NCBI RefSeq assembly: GCF_011752565.1
Contig: NZ_VWXK01000014.1
Location: 99,953 to 163,952 of the forward strand
Reading direction: 5' to 3'
Length of the DNA: 64,000 nt
Source: Pantoea sp. Ap-967
GTDB lineage: Bacteria > Pseudomonadota > Gammaproteobacteria > Pseudomonadales > Pseudomonadaceae
Both the position numbers and the translations under genes were made by a program. The notes beneath the pieces were generated by a model that had not been told where the DNA came from, made no database searches, and worked only from the letters and a program-made list of their open reading frames with translations. Below are positions 17,664 to 25,866 of this stretch, one piece after another (within the stretch, counting starts at the first letter, position 1; every line of letters starts with the position of its first letter).

Positions 17664-18662
17664 CTACAAATCGCCGATCACCCCCCTCTCCCTCAACCTG
17701 CGCATCGCCCCCTCCATCGTCCGCATCCCCTCCGCCGCCCCGGCCTGCATGACCGAACAGAGCTGCGCCATCCGCCCCTCACGCACCAGGTTGCGCACCG
17801 CCGGTGTCGCTACCAGCACCTCCCGTGCCGCCACCCGCCCACCGCCAACGCGCTTCACCAACACCTGCGCCACCACCAGCCGCAACGACTCTGCCAGCAT
17901 GGCCCGCACCAAGGGTTTTTCTTCTGCCGCGAACACTTCAACCAGCCGGTCGATGCTGCTGGCCGCCGAGCGCGTATGCACCGTGGCCAGCACCAGGTGC
18001 CCGGTTTCCGCCGCACGCAGCGCCAGACGGATGGTTTCCAGGTCGCGCAGCTCGCCAATCAGGATCACGTCCGGGTCCTGGCGCAGGGCGCTGCGCAACC
18101 CCTGGGGAAAATCGCGGCAATGCCGGCCCACTTCCCGCTGGTTGACCAGGCTGCTCTGGCTTCTGTGGATAACTTCGACGGGATCTTCCAGGGTGATGAT
18201 ATGCAGCGCCCGCTCACGGTTTAGGCGGTCGACCAGAGCCGCAAGGGTACTGGTTTTACCACTACCGGTCGGGCCGCCCACCAGCACCAGGCCATCGGCA
18301 TACTGCGCAACAGCTCGAAACACTTCTTCAAGGTCGAGGTCATCGATGCTGGGCACACGATGAGGGATCAGGCGGAAGGTTGCGCCCAGGCCACGCAACT
18401 GGCGAAACAGGTTCAGACGAAAGCGCCCAAGCGCAGGCAGGTCCAGCGCCAGGTCCAGTTCGTCGCCCTGCAGCCATTGGCGGCATTGGCCTTCGTCGAG
18501 TAACGGCGCCAGGCTGTCGTTCAATGCAGCCGAGGTGATACTCGGCTGCGCCATGCGCCGCAATTCGCCGTCCACACGCAGCATCGGTACTTCGCCCGCA
18601 GCCAGGTGCAGGTCGCTCGCCCCTGCCTCCCCAGCCCGGGCCAACAGGTCGGTCACGTCCAT
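17664..18662 (-). CDS. pilT: type IV pilus retraction ATPase PilT
   Basis: PilT powers pilus retraction. The 332-residue protein starts MDVTDLLARAGEAGASDLHL. It has Walker A GPTGSGKTSTL, the Asp box (ITLEDPVEVIH), Walker B (DPDVILIGELRD), the His box (GHLVLATVHTRSA) and a C-terminal AVRNLVREGR corresponding to the AIRNLIRE retraction motif. It is divergent from yggS, as in P. aeruginosa, but the usual downstream pilU is missing: a REP pair and the NlpC/P60 gene follow instead. Confidence 0.92.
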   Translation of the reverse strand: MDVTDLLARAGEAGASDLHLAAGEVPMLRVDGELRRMAQPSITSAALNDSLAPLLDEGQCRQWLQGDELDLALDLPALGRFRLNLFRQLRGLGATFRLIPHRVPSIDDLDLEEVFRAVAQYADGLVLVGGPTGSGKTSTLAALVDRLNRERALHIITLEDPVEVIHRSQSSLVNQREVGRHCRDFPQGLRSALRQDPDVILIGELRDLETIRLALRAAETGHLVLATVHTRSAASSIDRLVEVFAAEEKPLVRAMLAESLRLVVAQVLVKRVGGGRVAAREVLVATPAVRNLVREGRMAQLCSVMQAGAAEGMRTMEGAMRRLRERGVIGDL

Positions 18663-18728
18663 GAGACTCCCCAATAGCCATCAAGCAGGTAGAATGCCGA
18701 AGACCTCCAGAGCCTACGGCATCGATCC

Positions 18729-19415
18729 ATGTCCACCATAGCAGACAACCTTTCCGCCCTCGCCGCCCGCATTGGCGCGGCCGCCCAGGCTGCCGGCCGC
18801 GCCCCGGCCAGCGTTCAGTTGCTGGCGGTGAGCAAGACCAAACCGGCCAGCGCCATCCGCGAAATCCATGCTGCCGGCGTGCGCGACGTGGGCGAGAACT
18901 ACCTGCAGGAAGCCCTGGCCAAGCAAGATGAACTTCGCGACCTGCCCTTGATCTGGCACTTCATCGGCCCCATTCAGTCGAACAAGACCAAAGCCATTGC
19001 CGAACATTTCGACTGGGTACACTCCGTGGACCGCCTGAAAATCGCCCAACGCCTGTCCGAGCAGCGCCCTGCCGGCCTGGCACCGCTGAACATCTGCCTG
19101 CAGGTGAATGTCAGTGGCGAGGACAGCAAATCCGGCTGTGCGCCGGCCGACCTGCCAGCACTGGCCAAGGCCGTGGCCGCGCTGCCCAACCTGCGCCTGC
19201 GCGGGCTGATGGCGATTCCCGAACCCACCGACGAGCGCGCCGAGCAGGAAGCCGCCTTCGCCACCCTGCGCCAGCTTCAGGAAAGCCTGGGCCTTGGCCT
19301 GGACACCTTGTCCATGGGCATGAGCCACGACCTGGAAGCTGCCATTGCACAGGGTGCGACCTGGGTACGCATTGGCACCGCCCTGTTCGGTGCGCGCAAC
19401 TACGGCCCCGTCTGA
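18729..19415 (+). CDS. yggS: YggS/PLPBP family pyridoxal-phosphate homeostasis protein
   Basis: The 228-residue protein is a single-domain PLP carrier with a TIM-barrel fold. The PLP-binding lysine is K36 in LLAVSKTKPAS. Other family segments are DVGENYLQEALAK, WHFIGPIQSNKTK and a C-terminal LSMGMSHDLEAAIAQGATWVRIGTALFG. It controls PLP supply and amino-acid balance and has no known enzymatic activity. It heads a co-directional cluster with proC and yggT, an arrangement conserved in many gammaproteobacteria. Confidence 0.95.
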   Translation: MSTIADNLSALAARIGAAAQAAGRAPASVQLLAVSKTKPASAIREIHAAGVRDVGENYLQEALAKQDELRDLPLIWHFIGPIQSNKTKAIAEHFDWVHSVDRLKIAQRLSEQRPAGLAPLNICLQVNVSGEDSKSGCAPADLPALAKAVAALPNLRLRGLMAIPEPTDERAEQEAAFATLRQLQESLGLGLDTLSMGMSHDLEAAIAQGATWVRIGTALFGARNYGPV

Positions 19416-19453
19416 TTCCATGCTTTACTCACTCTTTCCCTCAAGGACCTGAC

Positions 19454-20272
19454 ATGAGCAAGACACGTATTGCCTTTATCGGCGCCGGCAACATGGCCGC
19501 CAGCCTGATCGGCGGCCTGCGTGCCCAGGGCCTGGATGCGGCGCAGATCCGCGCCAGCGATCCCGGCGCCGAGACCCGCACCCGCGTCCAGGCCGAGCAC
19601 GGCATCGAGGCGTTCGCAGACAACGCCCAGGCCATCGCCGGTGCCGACGTGATCGTGCTGGCGGTCAAGCCGCAAGTGATGAAAGCGGTGTGCGAAGCCC
19701 TCAAGCCCAACCTTGAACCGGGCCAGCTGATCGTCTCCATCGCCGCCGGCATCACCTGCGCCAGCCTGCAGGCCTGGCTCGGCGCCCGCCCAGTGGTGCG
19801 CTGCATGCCCAACACCCCGGCACTGCTGCGCCAGGGCGTCAGCGGCCTGTACGCCACGGCAGAGGTGTCCGGCGAACAACGCCAGCAGGCCGAGCAACTG
19901 CTGTCGGCCGTGGGCACCGCCCTGTGGCTGGAGCAGGAACAGCAACTGGACGCCGTTACCGCCGTTTCCGGCAGCGGCCCGGCCTACTTCTTCCTGTTGA
20001 TCGAAGCCATGACCGCTGCCGGCGAAAAACTCGGCCTGCCACGCGAAACGGCAACCCAGCTGACCCTGCAAACCGCACTGGGCGCCGCGCACATGGCCGT
20101 GGCCAGCGACGTCGACGCCGCCGAGCTGCGCCGCCGCGTCACCTCGCCGGCCGGCACCACGGAAGCTGCGATCAAGTCGTTCCAGGGCAACGGCTTCGAG
20201 GCCATCGTCGCGCAGGCCCTGGAAGCTGCAGCGAAGCGTTCTGCAGAGCTTGCCGAACAATTGGGCAAATAA
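19454..20272 (+). CDS. proC: pyrroline-5-carboxylate reductase
   Basis: ProC reduces pyrroline-5-carboxylate to proline using NAD(P)H. The 272-residue protein has an N-terminal Rossmann motif IAFIGAGNMAASLIGGL, VLAVKPQVM, RCMPNTPALLRQG, and the C-terminal dimerisation domain AVSGSGPAYFFLLIEAM with VTSPAGTTEAAIKSF. It lies 38 nt after yggS, with an AAGGA ribosome site before the ATG. yggT follows after 10 nt. Confidence 0.96.
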   Translation: MSKTRIAFIGAGNMAASLIGGLRAQGLDAAQIRASDPGAETRTRVQAEHGIEAFADNAQAIAGADVIVLAVKPQVMKAVCEALKPNLEPGQLIVSIAAGITCASLQAWLGARPVVRCMPNTPALLRQGVSGLYATAEVSGEQRQQAEQLLSAVGTALWLEQEQQLDAVTAVSGSGPAYFFLLIEAMTAAGEKLGLPRETATQLTLQTALGAAHMAVASDVDAAELRRRVTSPAGTTEAAIKSFQGNGFEAIVAQALEAAAKRSAELAEQLGK

Positions 20273-20282
20273 GGAGCTGTTG

Positions 20283-20873
20283 ATGAATGCATTGTCCGGC
20301 GCCGCGATCTTCGTGGTGCAAACCCTGGTCAGCCTGTACCTGGTGATCGTCCTGCTGCGTTTCGTGCTGCAGCTGGTGAAGGCCAACTTCTACAACCCGC
20401 TGAGCCAGTTCGCGGTGCGCGCCACCCAGCCGCTGCTCAAGCCGATTCGCCGTGTCATTCCCAGCATCGGCGGCCTGGACACCTCGTCGCTGCTGCTGTC
20501 GATCGTCATCCAGGCACTGCTGATGGGCTTCGTGCTGATGGTCACCTATGGCACTTTCGGCGACGTCCTGCACCTGCTGATGTGGGCGATCATCGGCGTC
20601 ACCTCGCTGTTCCTGAAGATTTTCTGGGTCGCGATGATCGTCATGGTGATCGTCTCGTGGGTTGCGCCGAACAGCCACAACCCAGCGGCTGAGCTGGCCT
20701 GGCAAATCAGCGAACCGGTGCTGGCGCCGTTTCGCCGCATCGTGCCCAACCTGGGCGGCATGGACATCTCGCCGATTTTCGCCTTCCTCGCGATCCAGGT
20801 GATCCAGTCGTTCGTCATGCCACCGCTGGCCGCCTACGCTGGCATGCCACAGGAACTGTGGCGGATGATCTGA
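20283..20873 (+). CDS. yggT: YggT-family integral membrane protein
   Basis: The 196-residue protein has two homologous YggT units, each with paired hydrophobic helices and the family motif RxxxPSIGGLDTSSLLLSIVIQ (first copy) or RIVPNLGGMDISPIFAFLAIQ (second copy). YggT proteins are linked to osmotic or membrane functions but are poorly characterised. The ATG at 20283 follows AAGGAG at 6-8 nt spacing. It probably shares a transcript with proC and yggS. Confidence 0.88.
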   Translation: MNALSGAAIFVVQTLVSLYLVIVLLRFVLQLVKANFYNPLSQFAVRATQPLLKPIRRVIPSIGGLDTSSLLLSIVIQALLMGFVLMVTYGTFGDVLHLLMWAIIGVTSLFLKIFWVAMIVMVIVSWVAPNSHNPAAELAWQISEPVLAPFRRIVPNLGGMDISPIFAFLAIQVIQSFVMPPLAAYAGMPQELWRMI

Positions 20874-20880
20874 CCCCCGC

Positions 20881-20917
20881 ACCCCCAGCGGCAAGCCTTT
20901 GCTTGCCGCTGGGGGGT
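20881..20917. terminator. strong hairpin after yggT
   Basis: A 15-bp stem (CCCCCAGCGGCAAGC / GCTTGCCGCTGGGGG) with a CTTT loop lies 8 nt after yggT and before metX. There is no immediate T-run (TAGTGCTCTTT follows), so it is a probable terminator or attenuating hairpin. Confidence 0.6.
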
Positions 20918-20961
20918 AGTGCTCTTTAGACTTACGCCTCCGTCAAGCGTGAGCAGGGTCG

Positions 20962-22101
20962 ATGTCCACTGTCCTTCCCGAAGATTCCGTCGGTCTGGTT
21001 ACACCGCAAACCGCCCGGTTCGATGAACCGCTGGCCCTGGCCTGCGGCCGCTCGCTGAACAGCTATGAGCTGGTCTACGAGACCTATGGCACCCTCAATG
21101 CCAGCGCGAGCAATGCCGTGCTGATCTGCCATGCCCTGTCCGGCCACCACCATGCCGCTGGCTACCATGCCGCCACCGACCGCAAGCCGGGCTGGTGGGA
21201 CAGCTGCATCGGCCCTGGCAAGCCGATCGACACCAACCGCTTCTTCGTGGTCAGCCTGAACAACCTCGGCGGCTGCAATGGCAGCACCGGCCCCAGCAGC
21301 ATCAACCCGGCCACCGGCAAGCCCTATGGCGCCGATTTCCCAGTACTGACCGTGGAAGACTGGGTGCACAGCCAGGCGCGCCTGGCCGACCGCCTGGGCA
21401 TCGCGCAATGGGCCGCCATCGTCGGCGGCAGCCTGGGTGGCATGCAGGCGCTGCAATGGACCATGACCTACCCCGAGCGCGTGCGCCACTGCGTGGACAT
21501 CGCCTCGGCGCCGAAGCTGTCGGCGCAGAACATCGCCTTCAACGAAGTGGCGCGCCAGGCCATCCTCACCGACCCCGAATTCCACGGCGGCTCGTTCCAG
21601 GACCAGGGCGTGATCCCCAAGCGCGGCTTGATGCTGGCGCGCATGGTCGGCCACATCACCTACCTGTCCGACGACTCGATGGGTGAGAAATTCGGCCGCG
21701 AACTCAAGAGCGACAAGCTCAACTACGACTTCCACAGCGTCGAATTCCAGGTCGAGAGCTACCTGCGTTACCAAGGCGAGGAATTCTCTGGCCGTTTCGA
21801 CGCCAACACCTACCTGCTGATGACCAAGGCCCTGGACTACTTCGACCCGGCCGCGGCCAATGGCGGCGACCTGGCCGCCACCCTGGCGCACGTCAAGGCG
21901 GATTACTGCATCATGTCGTTCACCACCGACTGGCGCTTCTCGCCGGCCCGCTCGCGGGAGATCGTCGATGCCCTGATGGCCGCGCGCAAGAACGTCTGCT
22001 ACCTGGAAATCGACTCGCCCTATGGGCACGATGCCTTCCTGATCCCCACGCCTCGCTACATGCAGGGTTTCGCGAACTACATGAACCGCATCGCCATCTG
22101 A
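20962..22101 (+). CDS. metX: homoserine O-acyltransferase (MetX family; O-succinyltransferase in pseudomonads)
   Basis: MetX activates homoserine for methionine synthesis. The 379-residue alpha/beta-hydrolase has LICHALSGHHHAAG, the nucleophile elbow GGSLGGMQALQW with the catalytic Ser, LNNLGGCNGSTGP, and the C-terminal IDSPYGHDAFLI containing the catalytic His. In Pseudomonas, MetX enzymes use succinyl-CoA even though the fold is that of the acetyltransferases; the acyl donor cannot be read from these motifs alone. metW follows after 7 nt. Confidence 0.94.
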   Translation: MSTVLPEDSVGLVTPQTARFDEPLALACGRSLNSYELVYETYGTLNASASNAVLICHALSGHHHAAGYHAATDRKPGWWDSCIGPGKPIDTNRFFVVSLNNLGGCNGSTGPSSINPATGKPYGADFPVLTVEDWVHSQARLADRLGIAQWAAIVGGSLGGMQALQWTMTYPERVRHCVDIASAPKLSAQNIAFNEVARQAILTDPEFHGGSFQDQGVIPKRGLMLARMVGHITYLSDDSMGEKFGRELKSDKLNYDFHSVEFQVESYLRYQGEEFSGRFDANTYLLMTKALDYFDPAAANGGDLAATLAHVKADYCIMSFTTDWRFSPARSREIVDALMAARKNVCYLEIDSPYGHDAFLIPTPRYMQGFANYMNRIAI

Positions 22102-22108
22102 GGACAGC

Positions 22109-22729
22109 ATGAGAGCCGATCTGGAAATAATCCACGAGTGGATTCCCGCCGGTAGCCGGGTCCTGGACCTTGGCTGCGGCAATGGCGAGCTGCTGGCTTC
22201 GCTGCGCGACCGCAAGCAAGTCACCGGCTATGGCCTGGAAATCGACGCCGACAACATCGCCGCCTGCGTGGCCAAGGGCGTCAACGTGATCGAGCAGGAC
22301 CTGGACAAAGGCCTGGGCAACTTCGCCAGCAACAGTTTCGATGTGGTGATCATGACCCAGGCCTTGCAGGCCGTGGAGTACCCTGACCGCATCCTCGACG
22401 AGATGCTGCGCGTGGGCCGCCAGTGCATCATCACCTTCCCCAATTTCGGCCACTGGCGCTGCCGCTGGTACCTGGCCACCAAGGGCCGCATGCCGGTGTC
22501 GGACTTCATGCCCTACACCTGGTACAACACGCCGAACATTCACTTCTGCACCTTCGCCGACTTCGAAGAGCTGTGCCATGAGCGCCGCGCCAAGGTGCTC
22601 GACCGCCTGGCCGTGGACCACTTGCACCGCAACGGGTGGGGTGGGCGGCTTTGGCCTAATCTTCTAGGGGAAATCGGCATTTATCGTGTCAGCAGCCCCG
22701 GCCTGCAGGAGCACCAGCTGGCGGCCTGA
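22109..22729 (+). CDS. metW: methionine biosynthesis protein MetW
   Basis: The 206-residue protein has a methyltransferase-like SAM-binding fold (VLDLGCGNGELLASL, IEQDLDKGL, FDVVIMTQALQAV). It ends with the family-specific FPNFGHWRCRWYL and YTWYNTPNIHFC. MetW occurs almost always beside metX and, in bacteria with this type of MetX, is reported to be needed for full acyltransferase activity. The gene starts 7 nt after metX, so the two are surely co-expressed. Confidence 0.93.
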   Translation: MRADLEIIHEWIPAGSRVLDLGCGNGELLASLRDRKQVTGYGLEIDADNIAACVAKGVNVIEQDLDKGLGNFASNSFDVVIMTQALQAVEYPDRILDEMLRVGRQCIITFPNFGHWRCRWYLATKGRMPVSDFMPYTWYNTPNIHFCTFADFEELCHERRAKVLDRLAVDHLHRNGWGGRLWPNLLGEIGIYRVSSPGLQEHQLAA

Positions 22730-22751
22730 CGCCCACCGGAGGATCCGCCAC

Positions 22752-23186
22752 ATGCGTCGCCTAGCCCTGTTCCTGTTCAGCCTATGCCTGGCCCTGCCGG
22801 TGCTGGCGGCCGATGCCGCCCGCCCCGAGCGCAAGGAAGTGTTCGGCGACGTGACGGTGCACTACAGCGCCTTCACCTCCAGCCTGTTGCAGCCAGACAT
22901 CGCCGCCGCCACCGGGCTCACCCGCAGCAAGAACCAGGGCGTGCTCAACATCGCCGTGATCAAGGCCAACAAGCCGGCCATGGCGGTGGTCAGCGGCACC
23001 GTGAAGGACCTGACCGGGCGCGCCAGCCCGCTGTCGTTCAAGCAGATAACCGACCAGGGCGCGGTGTACTACATCACCCAGTTCAAGATCGAGCAGGCCG
23101 ATACCCTGACCTTCGACCTCAACATCGAAACCGGTGGCATCAGCCACTCACTCAGTTTCAACCAGGACGTTTTCCCAGGCGAATGA
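22752..23186 (+). CDS. exported DUF4426-family protein
   Basis: The 144-residue product has a clear signal peptide (MRRLALFLFSLCLALPVLAADA, cleavage near residue 20) and a beta-rich mature domain (VFGDVTVHYSAFTSSLLQPDIA, GVLNIAVIKANKPAMAVVSG). The function is unknown; it is periplasmic by prediction. It sits between metW and rdgB in the same run, as in other pseudomonads. An AGGAGG-like site precedes the ATG at 22752. Its stop overlaps the rdgB start. Confidence 0.82.
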   Translation: MRRLALFLFSLCLALPVLAADAARPERKEVFGDVTVHYSAFTSSLLQPDIAAATGLTRSKNQGVLNIAVIKANKPAMAVVSGTVKDLTGRASPLSFKQITDQGAVYYITQFKIEQADTLTFDLNIETGGISHSLSFNQDVFPGE

Positions 23187-23779
23187 TGAATTTCCAGCAA
23201 CTCGTATTGGCCAGCCACAACGCTGGCAAACTCAAGGAACTGCAGGCCATGCTCGGCCAGTCGGTGCAACTGCGCTCGATCGGTGAGTTCAGCCAGGTGG
23301 AGCCTGAAGAAACCGGCCTGTCGTTCGTCGAAAACGCCATTCTCAAGGCGCGCAATGCCGCACGCATCTCCGGCCTGCCGGCACTGGCCGACGACTCGGG
23401 CCTTGCCGTGGACTTCCTCGGCGGTGCGCCGGGCATCTATTCGGCGCGCTACGCCGACGGCAAGGGCGATGCAGCGAACAACGCCAAGCTGCTCGACGCC
23501 CTGAAGGACGTGCCTGAAGACCAGCGCGGCGCCCAGTTCGTCTGCGTGCTGGCCCTGGTACGCCACGCCGACGACCCGCTGCCGATCCTGTGCGAAGGCC
23601 TGTGGCACGGGCGCATCCTGCGCGAGGCCAGCGGCGAACATGGCTTTGGCTACGACCCGCTGTTCTGGGTGCCGGAGCGCAACTGCTCCAGCGCCGACCT
23701 CGCCCCTGTGGATAAAAATCAGCTCAGCCACCGCGCCCGCGCCATGGCCCTGCTGCGTCAACGTCTGGGCCTGGCATGA
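23183..23779 (+). CDS. rdgB: dITP/XTP pyrophosphatase (RdgB/HAM1)
   Basis: RdgB hydrolyses dITP, XTP and ITP to keep non-canonical purines out of DNA and RNA. The 198-residue protein has the family signature LVLASHNAGKLKEL, ETGLSFVENAILKARNAA, ALADDSGLAVDFLGGAPGIYSARYA, and the C-terminal GEHGFGYDPLFWVP with LSHRARAM. The tandem ATGATG at 23183 overlaps the preceding stop codon; either ATG could be used. Its stop overlaps the hemW start (ATGA). Confidence 0.95.
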   Translation: MMNFQQLVLASHNAGKLKELQAMLGQSVQLRSIGEFSQVEPEETGLSFVENAILKARNAARISGLPALADDSGLAVDFLGGAPGIYSARYADGKGDAANNAKLLDALKDVPEDQRGAQFVCVLALVRHADDPLPILCEGLWHGRILREASGEHGFGYDPLFWVPERNCSSADLAPVDKNQLSHRARAMALLRQRLGLA

Positions 23780-24951
23780 TCGCAACGCTGTCCCAAGCGG
23801 GTGCGGCGGCCTTGTCCAGCCTGCCGCCACTGGCGCTGTATATCCACATACCGTGGTGCGTGCGCAAATGCCCGTACTGCGACTTCAATTCCCATGCCGC
23901 CGGGCCTGAGCTGCCGGAAGAGGCCTATGTCGACGCCCTGTTGACCGACCTCGACCTGGAACAGGCCGCCGTGCAGGGCCGCCCGCTGTCGTCGATTTTC
24001 TTCGGTGGCGGCACACCAAGCCTGTTCAGTGCCAACGCCCTGGGCCGCCTGCTGCGCGGCGTGGAGCAACGCATTCCCTTCGCCCCGGACATCGAGATCA
24101 CCCTTGAGGCCAACCCGGGCACGTTCGAGCAGGACAAGTTCAAGGCCTACCGGCAAACCGGCATCAACCGCCTGTCGATCGGCGTGCAAAGCTTCCAGCC
24201 AGCCAAGCTGGAGGCGCTGGGGCGCATCCACAACGGCGATGAAGCCATTCGTGCCGCTGGCATGGCGCGTGCGGCAGGCTTCGACAACTTCAACATGGAC
24301 CTGATGCACGGCCTGCCCGAGCAATCGCTGGACGATGCCCTGGGCGACCTGCGCCAGGCCATCGACCTGGGGCCGACGCACCTGTCGTGGTACCAGCTGA
24401 CGGTAGAGCCGAACACGGTGTTCTGGAACCAGCCGCCGGAGCTGCCGGAGGACGACATCCTCTGGGACATCCAGGAAGCCGGCCAGGCGCTGATGGCCGC
24501 CCACGGCTTCAGGCAATACGAAGTGTCGGCCTACGCCCAACCCGAGCGCGCGGCCCGGCACAACCTCAACTACTGGCGCTTTGGTGATTTCATCGGCATT
24601 GGCGCGGGTGCCCACGGCAAGCTGACCTTCGCCGATGGCCGCATCCTGCGTACCTGGAAAACCCGCCTGCCCAAGGACTACCTGAACCTGGCCAAGCCGT
24701 TCAAGGCCGGCGAGAAGCTGCTGCCGGCCGACGAGCTGCCTTTCGAGTTCTTGATGAATGCCCTGCGCCTGACCGATGGCGTCGAGGCCGAGCTGTTCGC
24801 CCAACGCACCGGGCTGCCCCTGGCGCAGCTGGCCGAGGCCCGCCGCGCCGCCGAACAAAAGGGCCTTTTGCAGGTCGAACCGGATCGACTGGTGGCCACG
24901 CCACGCGGCCAACTGTTCCTCAATGACCTGCTGCAGTATTTCTTGACCTAA
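23776..24951 (+). CDS. hemW: HemW-type radical SAM heme chaperone
   Basis: HemW is a coproporphyrinogen-oxidase-like protein thought to deliver heme to respiratory enzymes. The 391-residue product has the radical-SAM cluster motif CVRKCPYCDFNSH, the SAM-binding FFGGGTPSLF, TLEANPGTFEQDKF, LSIGVQSFQ and the C-terminal HemN domain. Its ATG overlaps the rdgB stop. Older annotations call such proteins oxygen-independent coproporphyrinogen oxidase, but the short N-terminus without the HemN pre-motif favours HemW. Confidence 0.93.
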   Translation: MIATLSQAGAAALSSLPPLALYIHIPWCVRKCPYCDFNSHAAGPELPEEAYVDALLTDLDLEQAAVQGRPLSSIFFGGGTPSLFSANALGRLLRGVEQRIPFAPDIEITLEANPGTFEQDKFKAYRQTGINRLSIGVQSFQPAKLEALGRIHNGDEAIRAAGMARAAGFDNFNMDLMHGLPEQSLDDALGDLRQAIDLGPTHLSWYQLTVEPNTVFWNQPPELPEDDILWDIQEAGQALMAAHGFRQYEVSAYAQPERAARHNLNYWRFGDFIGIGAGAHGKLTFADGRILRTWKTRLPKDYLNLAKPFKAGEKLLPADELPFEFLMNALRLTDGVEAELFAQRTGLPLAQLAEARRAAEQKGLLQVEPDRLVATPRGQLFLNDLLQYFLT

Positions 24952-24960
24952 GGATGACCC

Positions 24961-25287
24961 ATGGATCTGGTACTTGATCTGCTCGCCACGGTTTCCCGCT
25001 GGAGCCGCAGCAACCTGTCGGAGATTTCCCTGGCCCTGGTAGGCTGCCTGCTGGTGTTGTTCGGCACCGATATCAAGGGCTGGGTCGACCAGCGCCTGGG
25101 CGCCCTGGCGGGCGCGCTGCGGGTGCCGGTGATGGCTGCGCTGGTGATGATCGGCAGTGGTGCGGCGCTGATCTATGCCACGCCCTGGGTGGTGAAAGGG
25201 TTGGGGCAGTTCAACAACTACGCGCTGGCGCCGGTGTTGTTGGTGGTGCTAGTGCTGATCGGCGTGGTGGCTGATCGCCGGGGGTGA
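24961..25287 (+). CDS. DUF3392-family inner-membrane protein
   Basis: The 108-residue protein has three hydrophobic helices (about residues 20-37, 55-75 and 84-103) and an early VSRWSRSNLSEISLALVGC segment characteristic of DUF3392. The function is unknown. It starts 9 nt after hemW, with AAGGATG before the ATG, and is the last gene of the long plus-strand run. Confidence 0.78.
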   Translation: MDLVLDLLATVSRWSRSNLSEISLALVGCLLVLFGTDIKGWVDQRLGALAGALRVPVMAALVMIGSGAALIYATPWVVKGLGQFNNYALAPVLLVVLVLIGVVADRRG

Positions 25288-25294
25288 AGCGGCT

Positions 25295-25322
25295 AAAAGC
25301 TGCCCCAGCGAACCGGGGCAGC
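25295..25322 (-). terminator. intrinsic terminator reading on the minus strand
   Basis: An 8-bp stem (GCTGCCCC / GGGGCAGC) is followed by TTTT when read on the minus strand; on the plus strand no T-run follows. It lies 20 nt beyond the stop of the 36-codon minus-strand frame and so looks like that gene's terminator. Confidence 0.7.
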
Positions 25323-25341
25323 CCTACCACCTAACTAGCCC

Positions 25342-25452
25342 TTATTGGGCATCGTCGAAGTGATCGCGCATGAAATCTCGCGCGGCCTTGAGCACAGTCA
25401 AGATCCGAATGAGCTTCCAGACACGGCTCAGCGCATCAAGCAAACGCTTCAT
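25342..25452 (-). CDS. candidate 36-residue small protein, unrecognised
   Basis: The frame encodes a short, highly charged amphipathic peptide starting MKRLLDALSRVWKLIRIL and ending RDHFDDAQ. It has a basic, aliphatic first half and an acidic end. GGAGG lies 9 nt before the ATG, and a good intrinsic terminator follows the stop, so it looks like an independent transcription unit. The frame stays open upstream to 25581, but that part has no ribosome site. No family was recognised; it could be a membrane-active small peptide, which is only a guess. Confidence 0.45.
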   Translation of the reverse strand: MKRLLDALSRVWKLIRILTVLKAARDFMRDHFDDAQ

Positions 25453-25519
25453 ATGCCTTGGCCTCCGTGTTGGCGGGCCAATCTTCCAGCATCTAACCGG
25501 CGCTTCGATGCCTTCGAAA

Positions 25520-25797
25520 ACGGTATGGAGTTTTCCGTGAAGTGGCCAGGTCAATGGCCCTTCGAACGAAGTCACCGGCACGGTTCTCAGGCCGTGTCGA
25601 AGGGGCCGGAAAGCAGAAATCTTCTCCCACCCGGCCCATCACCGATCAATCCATACAGGAGCTGCACAATGATACTTGGGATGATCGGTCAAAGCTGTTA
25701 ACGACTCAGACATACGTAATGCTGGATATTTCTGGTCGTTGACGCATTTTCTCGAGCTGCCTATGATCAACGCACGGTATGGGGTTTTCCCGTGAAG
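25520..25797. repeat. near-identical 23/24-bp direct repeats 254 bp apart
   Basis: ACGGTATGGAGTTTTC then CGTGAAG (25520-25542) recurs as ACGGTATGGGGTTTTC then CCGTGAAG (25774-25797), with one substitution and one inserted base. Each copy has small complementary ends (ACGG/CCGT). The repeats are unlike the REPs elsewhere in the window; their origin is unknown. Confidence 0.65.
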
Positions 25798-25832
25798 CTC
25801 TGGAGCGAAGGATACTCAGTCCTAGCGCTCAC

Positions 25833-25866
25833 AAAAAAAACCGCTCTTTTCAGAGCGGTTTTTTTT
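25833..25866. terminator. bidirectional intrinsic terminator
   Basis: A 7-bp stem (CCGCTCT / AGAGCGG, loop TTTC) is flanked by A8 and T8, giving a strong terminator in both directions. On the minus strand it ends the thiS-thiG-trmB transcript about 50 nt after trmB. On the plus strand it would end any transcript from the 25.3-25.8 kb island. Confidence 0.9.

Noticed and set aside
20874..20961. SAM or attenuator-type riboswitch before metX
   Set aside because: Only one GC-rich hairpin after yggT and no conserved switch core; a terminator explains it.
25670..25702. Ten-codon plus-strand frame preceded by AGGAG
   Set aside because: Too short to support as a gene from sequence alone; only mentioned as part of the island.
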